The position numbers and the translations under genes are program-made. The notes below the pieces were generated by a model. The model searched no databases. It worked only from the letters and a program-made list of their open reading frames with translations, and was not told the origin of the DNA. A stretch of 64,000 bases of DNA from Halictus rubicundus (Eukaryota > Arthropoda > Insecta > Hymenoptera > Halictidae), in the NCBI RefSeq assembly GCF_050948215.1, contig NC_135158.1:7177822-7241821 (forward strand), in the 5' to 3' direction. Positions 53,313 through 64,000 of the stretch are shown here, one piece after another (positions within the stretch are counted from its first letter, which is position 1; the number at the start of each line of letters is the position of its first letter).

Positions 53313-53795
53313 TTAACCCTTTCGCTACGGAAAGTGGGAACATTAAGGGCGCGCAGTCTTCAGCATTCGGGGCCAAGAATTTTGTCTGAAAAACGACTTT
53401 GTGACACTACTTTTAGAAGCAAAATAATTTCTGTTCATAATTTTTCCGTGAACGTATTTTTGATTCAACGATACAGTTAATATTTTTAAATTACTCAACG
53501 AAATAGTAACTATAACTATAACACAATATTGAGCAATAAGTTTCTAATAATAACGTTCTGTATGAAACTTCTCAAAACACGGATACACACATGATCCAAC
53601 ATCGCAGTTGACACATTGATATCGCGTTTGAATGCTTTTGTCGTTCTTTGCGCATACCACACATTTTCTTAGTGGATTTTTTCTTTTCGTTTTGTTATCC
53701 ACATAAATTGATGGAAAATAATAACTTTTGGGTTAACTTCTGGCTCCAATCTTGTGGCCGGTGACTATAGTCGGCCGTACTAGCAAAATGGTTAA
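53313..53795 (-). mobile_element. Internally deleted piggyBac-type transposon bounded by TTAA
   Basis: The element starts and ends with TTAA, the piggyBac target duplication (53313-53316 and 53792-53795). The ends read TTAACCCTTTCGCTA and, inverted, TTAACCATTTTGCTA, differing at two of 15 positions. Inside, on the minus strand, is the C-terminal cysteine-rich domain of a piggyBac transposase. Full-length relatives are about 2-3 kb with a transposase near 600 residues, so about 480 bp means most of the catalytic core is gone. The coding remnant starts soon after the 5' end, so the deletion joined the 5' terminal region almost directly to the last codons. It cannot make active transposase, but with both ends present it could have been moved by an intact relative. 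Confidence 0.85.
53544..53732 (-). pseudogene. piggyBac transposase remnant: C-terminal cysteine-rich domain
   Basis: An open stretch of 62 codons ends at TAG (53544-53546). It carries the spacing C-x2-C-x12-C-x2-C-x4-C-x3-C-x4-H (residues 24, 27, 40, 43, 48, 52 and 57), with the typical ending PCFEKFHT. This is the zinc-binding cysteine-rich domain that follows the DDD catalytic core in piggyBac and PGBD transposases and binds the transposon ends. A basic stretch (KTKRKNPLRK) precedes it, as in the family. Upstream in frame there is a TAA, and the N-terminal and catalytic parts are absent, so this is a fragment with no start codon. All metal-ligand positions remain, which suggests a fairly young insertion. 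Confidence 0.85.
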
Positions 53796-55280
53796 AGAAC
53801 GACGGTCATTTTCATTCTTAAACAAACATTACATTTTATTATACGTTAATTGTACTACTAACCATATAGGGAGAAATGTACTCGACTGAATACCTTTTAT
53901 ATGAACGAACACACAACTAATTTTTAATAAGTTAACACAACCCATTTATCTGCAGGAAATTTCATTAAAACTTTTGCACTCGCTCGATATTTTATTTTCT
54001 ACTTGCAAAGAATATCCCTTTTGCAGGAATGAAACATTTTCTCTCTGTTATTTTAAAATCGGAATAAAAATCGTGTATTTTCATTACATTTTAATACGAT
54101 AATTTGGTAAATTAATTTAAGCCATTGATGGAGCTGTCACGTTGCAGACATATTAAATGGTGTAGGTTAAAAGCAAATATTTCATAAATTGTTGAAATAA
54201 AGTGGTTTTTCCAATACAGTTGAATTTCGTACTCGTATGAACGTATAGCTGCAGAGGATTAACAACTGAAACAGCCACCATGCTGTTAAGCAAGACAGTA
54301 CATGTGAGCTAAGACAGAGCCGTGTATTTTCTGCGATTATTTGTTTCCTGAATCCACAGGGAGATGCATTAGGTGTTTAGAATGTCAAGATTGGGTGCGC
54401 GTATATGCGCCAGTGGCAATGCCTAGGACAATGGCGTTGCTTACGCTGTGACAGGTGCAAATAGTAGCACCCATGTTCTCTGCATATGAGACGTGACATT
54501 GCATCATCCTAATGTTCAGCATTATTTTTTCGTACGCTTTGCAGTCAACGTGCACAAATATCGACAGCTTATCTAGTACTGTTAATAACAGGTATCAAGG
54601 GGAAAGTCAGCTCTAAAATGTTTGTTCTTTGAAATTGTATAATATTAAGTATTATTTTATAACATAAACCACCTAATAATAGAATGCAAAAAATATGAGA
54701 ATTAAAGGAAAAACGCTAAGTTGCCTAGATCCTTACCCTTTCTGTTAAGTTCTAAGGAGTATATCGCCGGTCTTGCCAAGTATATCAAGGATACAAATAT
54801 GTATAATATATTGTAAGAAAATGTACCGTGTTGCTAATGACCTTTGATGTTGAAGCAACATTAAACAATTAAATTATATATAGTATCATGTAATGGTATT
54901 TGTAAATATACGCTAAATATACGATTTCATTCCAATTTAAAGCTGTATAGCTCTTAATTTGACGACCCTTTGCGTCCTAAAGTAATTTTTTCCAGGTTCC
55001 CTATTTGGCCCCTGGCTTCCGTGTACATACTGGCTCGCGATGTGGGTACACGGCATCAACAGCGAACGGAACACCTTGTGTATATCGTGGCGGTTCGGGA
55101 TACTTCGCGATGCATCCTTTCACCCCCTAGCACAAGCGGATATCCGTTGAAAGCTCCGCCGCTCTTAGATCACGCGATTACCCCGTGGACACAGAAAGGC
55201 TTCTGCTAAAAGTTGTCGGATAAGGAGGAGAAAGGGGGCTGCTAGCGGGACGAAAAAAAGAGGAAGAAGAAAAAGAAGTA

Positions 55281-55303
55281 GAGAGAGAGAGAGAGAGAGA
55301 GAG
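55281..55303 (+). repeat. (GA)n microsatellite
   Basis: GA repeat following a purine-rich stretch from about 55225. The whole region is strand-asymmetric purine DNA. Confidence 0.95.
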
Positions 55304-55983
55304 TGAGGAGAGGAGTCGGACGAGAAGGAATAGAATCTGAAGAGAATGGAGTAGCATCCGGTCGGGCGGGAACGTTTTCACCGCGAAGGGAGCGGATTCC
55401 TGCGATCTTCCAGGCCAATGAATCGACTAGTTACAAACACAATGCGACCGTTCCCGCATTATTCCGAAGATGTAGCCGCCGCGGATAAAATCGAGACCCT
55501 AAAATCCGGAGGGGGCCCGTCGCGTTCCAAATGCGCGGGAGTCTGCGGTGATCGTATCGTGCAATCACAGTGAATGCAGTTGCACTGTTGACTCGGCCAA
55601 TCTATCCCACTCTCTTTCTCCTACGGCGCATTACTCGGCCGGCGAATACGGAGTAATTAATTCGTTGTTAAATACTGCTTACATTGTTATTGACTCTGTA
55701 ATCGATCGTCACACCGGGCGCGCTCGGTCGTGCCAGTTAAACGAAGTACAGGTATAATAATTTACTCGCCATCTCTCTGTGTTGCTTATGTAACGTTCCG
55801 CTTGCGTCCACGCAATCGTCACACCCGGTGCGCGAAGAAAATTGTATCATCGGGAACAAAAGGAATTCGTTATTAACTGCAATTAGATATAATGGGATAC
55901 TTCGTTAGTGTGCGGCGCGGAATGCCGCGAACGCCTGCGCGTTTGCGACTTAGCAGAGGTTTGTGTACTGGGTAACTTGTAGC

Positions 55984-56008
55984 GTGTGTGTGTGTGTGTG
56001 TGTGTGTG
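55984..56008 (+). repeat. (GT)n microsatellite
   Basis: About twelve uninterrupted GT units. Confidence 0.97.
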
Positions 56009-57250
56009 ATATAACAGAGAATGTCCTTTTAGGTACTTTATTGTGACCTGACAATTTCATGGGGGCAGCCATTATTTTTTCATAAAAGAAATTTCTGCGT
56101 GCCTCGCCTGTATTACGGATATGCATGTTACGGTGCACTTTATTAGAAATTTAATAAATTCGCACTGATATAATGGATTCCTGAATTATAGGAATTAATT
56201 CGGCTACATGATGCATAATCGAATTTCTCGTGTCAATGTTTTGATCGAAGAGGGCATACGTATCTATTTTACCGTGTTCGCAGACACATATTTCATTATT
56301 CTATTTGATTTCTATACTGTCAATAAAATATACAAATATGATCTTTGTTTATTTCGTTTTTGTTTCAGGAACGTTGTGTTCGTTGAATATCTAAATTTAT
56401 TAATTAGGTAGTATTTTTAGGTACGTCAAAGTGTAAATACACAATTTTGTATTAAATTTCATTTTTTACGTATACAATCCAGAATTGTAATAATTAAAAT
56501 TCATTTCAGCTACACGCTGATACGCTTAATTAAATTTCAATGCTCAGTTCAGCGATTAATGCAATACTTTCACCGAATATTATCAGCGTTTTATATTCTT
56601 CAAGTTAATTAATTAACTTTGCGCCCAGCGGCGTGTGAAGACAATTCGGTTATACAATATAATTAATATTTGGAATTTCATTAACAATTTCTGCAGTATA
56701 TAACGAGCAGGCGACGCATTTAAATTGCAACGATACGCTCTCCGCCGATTAATGGTGACCATAAACTCGCGGGAAGTGCCTTCACGAGCACACAATGGCT
56801 TTGATTCTATCGTATTTCGTAATTGATATCAAGAAAATCGGGGTGCCGCGACAGTTAATGTTAATTATCAAGTTATCGAGAAAACAGCGGATTATTCGGT
56901 CTCGTAGTTCGCAGGTAACGCGAAACCGCCGTTCCGAGGAGTGTCGTCTAGAGCGTCCCTTAATGACCCCCAACAAACTCGCGAACGACTGCCATTTAAA
57001 CATCGGCCGAGCGTAATTCAATAAAGGCGATGGCATCTGCATAGGAAAAGTGTCCGGCAAACAAGCCGAATCCTGCAAGGGGTGAAACGTGCGATCTGAC
57101 AAATTAAGAGAAAGTCATCTTAACGGAGAGCCGGGGTGCAGATGAGCAGAACAAGCAGCCGCAACGGTAATCCGCAAGCGGCCGGAGAAAAGTTAATTAA
57201 AAGTAAACGTCCGGAAGTCGGCGAAGTTTCAGCTCGATAATCTAGAGATG

Positions 57251-57300
57251 GAGAGAGAGAGAGAGAGATAGAGAGTGTGTGTGTGTGTGTGTGTGTGTGT
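57251..57300 (+). repeat. Compound (GA)n(GT)n microsatellite
   Basis: GA repeats to 57268, a short interruption, then perfect GT from 57275 to 57300. Confidence 0.97.
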
Positions 57301-59392
57301 AAGTATGCAAGAAGAACACCGTCTAAAACTGTCGCGCCGGAATTTTGCGGGCCGAGGTTCGCGCGCAATTGAAAAATGTCCGGGGGGATAATTGACGCTC
57401 ACAGATGTTACGAAAACGTTAGCGTCGAAGGACCCGGCGTAAAGGCTGATCTCGTAAAAATAGCACGTGGCAAGAAGGCGCATGGAATAGGGGAGGTATT
57501 ATTCTCAATTTATCTCGCGCCCACTTAGCTTCGTCTACTTCGTGGCATTGGTTCTCAAAGGAATAGTCGTGCCAGCTGGCTCGGGGATCGATACCCCGCG
57601 GAACCGTATCTCACGTTTTTGCCGGCCGCTGTTCTTCCCCGTCGTCTCACGTTTCGCGATATTTCACGGGCTCGCTGTTATGTCTTTCGAAATTTTTGAA
57701 ATTTCATTTCCACCCGGTAATGAAATAGACGTCTGTCCAGCATGGGCGCGGTTGAACAACGCCGCTCCAACAATTTTATCTTCCTCCGGCCACTCTTATC
57801 ACGCTATCCGCGAAATATCTGAAATTTCTCTTTTGTGCTCCGTGCGCAATAATGTTACGGAAAATATTTGGACTTCGTTAGATCGAGTAACAAACGCTGA
57901 AAATATTATGTTGCTCCAGTCTTGTTCGTTTTTGAGACAGATAATTGCGTGGTTGAGCTAGGCGAGCCTTAGAAAATAATAAAATACTAGTTCGAACGGT
58001 CGTGTTGTTTGTGCATGCGAAAGAAATTTTTCAAGCAACCTATAAGCGACTACATTGACACAAATATTGGTGCATGAACGTTTCTTCAACATGAACAAAA
58101 AGCAATCTTGAATTTTGTCTGCCAATTTCTGTCAGCTCCTCCCCCTATTGCCCTGCAACATGACGTGTTCGGCAACAGGTGGCAGAAAATTGGATAGGTA
58201 ATTCTTCGCAGCGAAATAAGACGACAATAAAAATAGCTTAATTTCTTTCGAGCCCCCGCTTTTCCATAAATATTGATTAGTTCTTCCACAGAAGCATAAT
58301 AGAAATTTCTTTGTTCTTTTAACGGTCGTATTAAGCTGAAACTAATACCATTTCACCGGCTCGTGCTCATTTTTGTTACAAATGCATAACAACCGCAGTC
58401 TATAGATTGACTGGTTAACACGAGAACCGGACCCTCCGGTATCTTCTTGTTAGCAAAATTTAATCAACACCAGCTGAAATATAAATTCCAGTAAAATAAA
58501 GTTAACATTTCCAGCGGGTTTTATATACGGTTCGGAAGAGCTTTGGAGTCGCGCTGACAATCGCGGTCGACATTGAAGCTGTAAATAGAGGACAGGCGGG
58601 GATATATCCGCTGAAGAGGTTAATTCTCTCGCGAATGCCCCATCAGAGTATCCTTTTTAGCGTCCACCGGAGTGTTTCAACCATTCAAAGTCACCTGGGT
58701 TGCAATAACGCGGCCATAAATCGACCGGCCGGAATAGAGCGGAGGAAGCGGACAATGGCGGGCGCGCGAAGATCTGCCCTTTAAACGAGTGCTAAAAAAG
58801 CCAAAAACAGTGTGTAGTGGAAAAATCTCCTGTAAAATTTATGATATCGCCCGACCCACTGGATTGTTTTCGCGAAGTGCCCCCGCCGCGCGAGCCACTT
58901 CCGGATTACACAGAGGGGATTCCGCGCGCTCAACTATTCGGACGATCGCGGCGGAAGGAATCGTCCGGTGGACGAAAAAATTAAACAAAAAAAAAGAGAA
59001 AAAGGAAAAAACTAGCAAGGGACCGGTTATTTGTCACGTAAACAATGGGTGCCGTTCTCAATCTCGACCGCGTCCCCTCTTTATTTACGAACGCTTCCTC
59101 GGCTGGCAGAGGGCGTAACCGGCGAGAACGAATTCAGAAGCGTCGCCATTTCTTTATGATTCTCGTGTCCGCGTCGCGACGCGTTCCGTTTGGCGAATTT
59201 CACGGCGAGCAAGCAACGAGCATCAATCTAGGAGCAGGTGGTCAAACGATCCGCCAAACAGCTCACCCAGGAATTTATATATCCGTTGGTATTGTTTTAT
59301 CTTCTATTGGTCGGGATTTGCGCGCGACGCTCAGCAACCTGAATCCTATCTTTTTTTTTTTGTTGTTGTTTTTTTTTTATTCGCACCGGACG

Positions 59393-59977
59393 CTAGAGGT
59401 ATTTATTCATGAATCCGAAATGACACTGTAGCCGCGACGTTTCCGTTTCATGCGATTGGTTCCCCAATCCAGCGAAAGTTACATAGGACGGAGCCTCGTG
59501 ATTTACACGCTTCTGGGCTACGTGCGTGTCGGTTTTTTTTTTTTTTTTTTTGTTGGTTCGATGCAAATTTAACGCGCATTTGAATTGCAAAGAGCGAAAG
59601 GTAAATTTAAGAGACAAAAATTGGCGTGTTCCGTAATATTTAACGCGGTCGATCGCGAGCGGGTACTTATTTAACGTTCCCGTATTTGCTTTCGAACAAC
59701 CGGTTGATAAATTGTTTGAAGACAGGCCCGAATGAATGATGCGGTTCATGCAAAAATACTGGAAATCCACGGTAAACCGTCCGTTCTCGTGTCGCGAGAA
59801 TTTTGAACTGGCCGAGGAAACAAGCATTGTTTTCAACCGGATGTTTGGGGCAGTTTGAACACGTTTGTGATGGCGAATCTTGTTAAACTGACGAAACCGT
59901 CGGCAATATTTTCTTATTAATACGATTATTAATACGGACATATTTATAGAATCATTACAAAAAAGATGGCAGTTCAT
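59393..59977 (-). CDS. 194-codon ATG-initiated open frame, function unknown, probably not a gene
   Basis: This is the longest frame in the window that starts with ATG (59975-59977) and it ends at TAG (59393-59395). The N-terminus holds a short hydrophobic run (MSVLIIVLI), and residues near 140-146 are an oligo-lysine from an A/T homopolymer. I recognise no domain, and the rest has no repeats or cysteine pattern. The homopolymer would be an unusual thing to keep in a coding sequence. The surrounding DNA looks like ordinary intron. It is listed because its length and ATG set it apart from other frames; chance is the more likely explanation. Confidence 0.12.
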   Translation of the reverse strand: MNCHLFCNDSINMSVLIIVLIRKYCRRFRQFNKIRHHKRVQTAPNIRLKTMLVSSASSKFSRHENGRFTVDFQYFCMNRIIHSGLSSNNLSTGCSKANTGTLNKYPLAIDRVKYYGTRQFLSLKFTFRSLQFKCALNLHRTNKKKKKKTDTHVAQKRVNHEAPSYVTFAGLGNQSHETETSRLQCHFGFMNKYL

Positions 59978-62413
59978 ACAAAAATTTCTAATTAAATTTT
60001 TCTTAGGATCTTTGTAATTTTATTTCGGAACATTTCATAGCATCAAATTGTGAGAGGAAGAAGAAACAGTGTGATCCATTTCGACCTTTCAGAATTAATG
60101 AGGCACGAATCAATTCTTGCCTAGACGAGAAGATTATATAATAAAAACAGTGTTTTCAATTATTTTTGCGCAATAGTTGCTTTCGTACGCCCGTTTCCCG
60201 TTCAATTCAATATTTGCTTTGAAAAGCCGAAAGCCTGGACAGGGGCGTTCGTTTCGAGTATCCAGCAGCCCGCGGCGTTTATTATTTTTAAATAGAAAAG
60301 CGCGGAAACATGTTTCGAATTCAAACGCCGTCGCCAGTTTATTAAAACAAACGGCGGATTACTTGTTGATAGACCCAATATTTCCTGTCAGATTGATTCA
60401 GAGTAAGCGGAGCGGGTTCAGTGTACTCAAAATATATTTACGACATCGCACCTAGCAGACCCTATCCGATAGTTTACGGTTTCCAAGCTGAACCGTTCGC
60501 GCCAGGGATAGAGGCAGATATTGAGCGGACCGATAGACAGCGCCCCCAATGGACCATTCAGATATTTCCTGCATTTTGTACGCCGGCACGATCGAGCAGA
60601 AAATTTTTCACATAATATTGGGAGCGAACCTATACGCCGACACCGTACGGATGACAGTAGAGGGTTTCAAGAACTCGTGATTGCCCGTTGGAAAGTATTT
60701 TCTGGTTTTCAAAAGAGTGGACAACTCCGGGGCATTGACGTCAATACACTGTTTTCTCGAGTTCAACTTGTAATTACCGTTTCATTACTTCATTACTTTT
60801 CGAAATGAAATATTCACCGATACAACCACTGTCACATCAGTTTCAACATTCTCTCTCCAGACTTCAAAATTAATATTTATTACAATACATTTGACTCATC
60901 TCAATTTCGTCAGGAGCTCGTGGAATGTAACAGCACAGTTTGTATATTCCAAACCAATTAACGATCCCATTCAAAAATATTGAAATACATTCGTCGAGTA
61001 CGGTTTTTTTCTCTATTTTATTGATTTCACTGAACCAGAAATAAAATAAAACTGTATTACATCGTATTTATCACCATATCCCAATCTCCAAATATTAAAT
61101 TTAAAATTTTATAGAGCTTTTCTGGATGATTGGAATCGCAACACACTTGAAACTTTTGATCGGCCAGTCCGAAGAATTATTTTGCAAAAAGAAGAAAGAA
61201 AGAACGAAATGCGGGTGCAAAATTGGCCGGCCTTCTCCGATGGATAAATAAAAAAAAAATCACAGTGGAACTGTTCCATTCGCAATACTGCATGGTTTAG
61301 CAATGGCTGACAGCGAATCTCGGTAAAGGGATCAACGGGATCGCCTGCCGCGTACTTCGCGATAAATCAACATTACGATCCTCACGTCGGGGCTTGCATG
61401 CAGGTAGCCTAACACACACGGGCCGAAGACCACATTGTCAAATACCAAAACAATCCGCGAATTGTTTACAACTGTTCCCGATGGCCGCGAGCTATTTCGA
61501 ATTCTCTTGTCGCTGCCGTTCGCCCGGAACAGTCCGCGACGAGTAATCCGCAGAATAGTTGAAAGTAATTGAACCGCGCAACTAATTATGAACTTAGTCG
61601 ATCATTTCTGCCAGGGTGCAAAGGGCCGCGAAGCGAACATTCGCGAGAATAAACCGAATACTTCTCGCGGAAAGCAAAGTTCTGTTTCCCGCGAGGACAA
61701 GCCAAGTTTTGCATGATACTCTCGGTACATCGACGTTTCTTTCGAAACTTCCCTAAGTTCGTCATTCGATGTAACCATAACGGTACACTTTCCGCTTAAC
61801 GTTCTCGGCTTGGGACGCGAAACTTTCGTTTCATTTGTAATCTTCGTATCTGAATCCAATTCTACAGATTTCACTGGTTAACCAGCTCATTTCACGTTCT
61901 CTTGAAATATCTTTTCCACCGATCGCGATTCCTTCTAAAATAAATAGTTTCCTGTGAATTTTAATTTTATTTTTTTCGCAATTTATTAAAATCGAAATAC
62001 TGCGTAACGGAGAAACAACACCGCTCAGAACAGAGAGGACGATTGTCAAAGGGAGATCTCCCTTTTCCATTAAGATAAGTATATCCTGTAAAAACAACAT
62101 ACCGGTTAGTAATGAGACTTTTTCCAGCAAAGTAATTATTTACCCGCGTCGGTCAACATTATTCTGCGCTCGAGGATATTACCAATGCAAATGGTATAAG
62201 ACCGAATTAAACTCTGGATGTAGCGAGTCGGAGAAGGAGGGGCCATAAATGATGGCGCAGTTAAAACCAAACTTGGGTATAGCTTGATCCATCATCGCGG
62301 TCCTGCGTCTGAAACTGTGCGCGCCTAAACTGACACGCCTAGCGCCGCGCTGTTTAACTGGAGAACCAATTATTCAGGTATCAATCTCGGCAGGATTAAA
62401 TATCGAACGAATT

Positions 62414-62430
62414 GCGCGCGCGCGCGCGCG
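62414..62430 (+). repeat. Alternating GC tract (Z-DNA-prone)
   Basis: Seventeen bases of alternating G and C inside a CpG-rich block. Such tracts readily adopt left-handed DNA under supercoiling. Confidence 0.9.
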
Positions 62431-63530
62431 TATAGACGGTGAGCAATTATCAACGACCGTGGAAAGAATTCCGCGATACGCCCACGCTCCGTTCGGGGGG
62501 TAATTTATTTTCCTAGCTAGGTTTCCACGCTGGCCACCGTATACGTAATTTAATCAATAAGCTGGGCAGCATCGCGCGGTTGTTTATTTCACTGGTATCG
62601 CGGCCGAGTAGCGTTGCCGTTGTAAATAGCCGGCACACGCAATTCCTCGGAGTGCCGTTAAACGTAAGGTCAGTCGATATCTCGAATATATTCGTCGGCC
62701 CGATAAAAACGGTCCACGCTGCCGGACACAAAAGGGGGCAAAAACGGCCGACCGGCGGCCGGTGGTCTCCGAGCACTGGCCGCACACCATAGGGAATAAT
62801 AGAAAACCGGCTGTCCTGCGACGAAGTGTTGTCCAAGTTAGGCGAGTCGGGAGGGGGAAGGGGGGAGCGACCGAAATATGTGTCCCGCGGCCTAGGGTAC
62901 ACGGCATTAGCGAAATCGTAATTGAAATATTAATTTATGACGCGTAACGACCGCGCCGTAATTAACACGCTCTGTAACCCCGTGTCGACGGACGTGCAAT
63001 GCATGCATTACTGCGACACGGCCGCGTTACATAAATACTCGGCTTTAGTCTGCTCATAATGCCAGATCATAATGGGCAAAGTGTACAATTCGACTATTAT
63101 CTCGGGGATACCGGCATTTACTCGGTAAAATCCGTGGATGCATGTGTGCGAGTGCGATCTCTCCCCCTCCACCTTCCCCCCGTCGCCAACAGCACCGCCG
63201 ACGATGAAATTGTTCATGCATACGTACGTGAAACATATCGTCGCGAGCCCCCGTTATTGCGTCCCCGTAAAAGTGCATCCCGTTTGCCGCGGTCGCGATT
63301 CAACGCGCGAATTGAAGGAATTCCACCAGAGGCTATCGAGCTATTGCGTTTCCGCGAATCGACGTGTTTAGCGGGCCGTTTCCTATCGGCGTTTCCGTGA
63401 AAGTTTATATACCTACGTTTCAAGGTTAACCGAGATGGACGCGTATCGTTTCGCCGCCGCGCCGCCGGCTACGTTCGCAGCAATTTCATTCAAAGCTTTG
63501 GCGGTGATTATCATTTTTGTCAGAGAAATA

Positions 63531-63536
<6 letters not shown>

Positions 63537-63596
<60 letters not shown>
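63537..63596 (+). repeat. (GA)30 perfect microsatellite
   Basis: Sixty bases of uninterrupted GA, preceded by (GT)3. It is the longest perfect microsatellite in the window and lies about 140 bp downstream, in minus-strand transcription order, of the candidate signal-peptide exon, where it reads as a CT-rich tract. Confidence 0.98.
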
Positions 63597-63600
<4 letters not shown>

Positions 63601-63738
63601 GACGCTTCATCCGATGCACGATTCAACATAGACAACTGTGCCCGCCGGAAGCAGTTTAAACGGGAAATTGAAAAATATCGGTAAATATCAGTCGGAAATA
63701 TCAAGTACCTTACCACTAGGCACGCATGTAAGACTTAC

Positions 63739-63797
63739 CTTGTGGCAATTATTAAGAGGAAAAGAAATTTGAAACACGGCAGGGATTTCATTCGCAT
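63739..63797 (-). CDS. Possible first coding exon: signal peptide (tentative)
   Basis: Reading leftwards from ATG at 63797 (a second in-frame ATG is at 63791), 19 codons give MRMKSLPCFKFLFLLIIAT, followed by AG and a perfect GTAAGT donor at 63733-63738. An in-frame TGA lies four codons upstream, so the ATG would be the true start. The peptide has a basic N-region and a hydrophobic core, as in a secretory signal peptide, with cleavage expected in the next exon. It lies on the same strand as, and upstream of, the CUB exon, which suits the N-terminus of that secreted or membrane protein. Cautions: AT-rich DNA often reads as hydrophobic, the context before either ATG is weak, and another frame through the same DNA is also open and hydrophobic. 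The exit phase is 2, while the CUB exon needs phase 1, so the two cannot join directly. Confidence 0.35.
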
Positions 63798-64000
63798 ACG
63801 TGCACTTCATAAATACACAGCTGATAATTAAAAGTACAATAGATTTTAAAATAAGCTGCTTACTCACGTTTCCACTGTGCAACTTATTACAAACATTTAA
63901 TTACCATAATTTACAGCCACATAAAAGATTCAACAGGGTCATCCGCTAATTCACAGAATTTAAAAACAAATTTAACTTCACCGCATTACCTTTTTAATCG
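63798..64000. other. AT-rich sequence upstream of the candidate first exon
   Basis: If the ATG at 63797 is a real start, this would be 5' UTR or upstream intron. No TATA box plus initiator combination stands out. Confidence 0.3.

Larger units (their letters stand above)
53796..63536. other. Presumed intron between the signal-peptide candidate and the CUB exon
   Basis: AT-rich from 53.8 to 55.0 kb, then mixed, with microsatellites at 55281, 55984 and 57251 and CpG-rich blocks near 58.5-59.2 and 62.3-63.5 kb. The 62.9-63.3 kb part mixes TAATTA-type motifs with CpG-rich sequence, a texture often seen in insect regulatory DNA; this is an impression only. Confidence 0.45.

Noticed and set aside
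57574..57596. GGGGATCGATACCCC resembling a tRNA T-arm
   Set aside because: No matching anticodon, D-arm or acceptor stem could be placed around it; it is a simple palindrome.
57491..57961. 157-codon open stretch on the plus strand
   Set aside because: No ATG at its start, no domain, and no splice signals at its borders.

Overview
The window is moderately AT-rich eukaryotic DNA with many CpG dinucleotides, many short perfect microsatellites (mostly GA/CT), several TTAA-bounded piggyBac-type repeats, and almost no protein-coding sequence. Undepleted CpG, long introns and this repeat mix suggest an insect, most likely a hymenopteran (ant, bee or wasp). That assignment is an inference from composition and repeat style; no marker gene fixes the species. 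No rRNA, tRNA, CRISPR or operon-like feature was seen.

Coding content: the one convincing host exon lies on the minus strand at 45610-45790. It encodes the first half of a CUB domain and has a TACTAAC branch point, a good acceptor and a perfect GTAAGT donor. A second, weaker candidate on the same strand at 63739-63797 encodes a signal-peptide-like N-terminus and also ends at GTAAGT. If both belong to one gene, the window is mostly the first introns of a secreted or membrane CUB protein transcribed right to left. The splice phases (2, then 1) require at least one further exon between them. No exon for the second half of the CUB domain was found in the 45 kb to the left.

Mobile DNA: 53313-53795 is an internally deleted piggyBac element that still encodes the cysteine-rich C-terminal domain of the transposase. 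A TTAA-bounded miniature element lies beside it (52951-53098, with a third related end at 53226). Further TTAA-bounded candidates are at 35627-35964 (with a long GC-rich hairpin) and 38143-38274. A dispersed family of about 100-160 bp has six copies (1691, 14642, 21903, 22035, 30262, 47014), two of them head to head. Other internal repeats are a degenerate minisatellite at 11088-11203 with an inverted relative at 17650-18062, a repeat pair at 32172/40240, a repeat pair at 39803/40717, and inverted repeats at 1243-1400 and 19454-19501.

Background: AT-rich DNA alternates with about ten CpG/GC-rich blocks (near 13.6-14.4, 18.5-19.3, 28.1-28.9, 30.7-31.6, 33.6-34.3, 38.7-39.8, 42.3-42.8, 52.0-52.9, 58.5-59.2 and 62.3-63.5 kb). 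Open frames on both strands of these blocks are best explained by low stop-codon density. No undescribed multi-gene system is visible. The most informative points are the CUB gene fragment and the compact record of piggyBac-type insertions.
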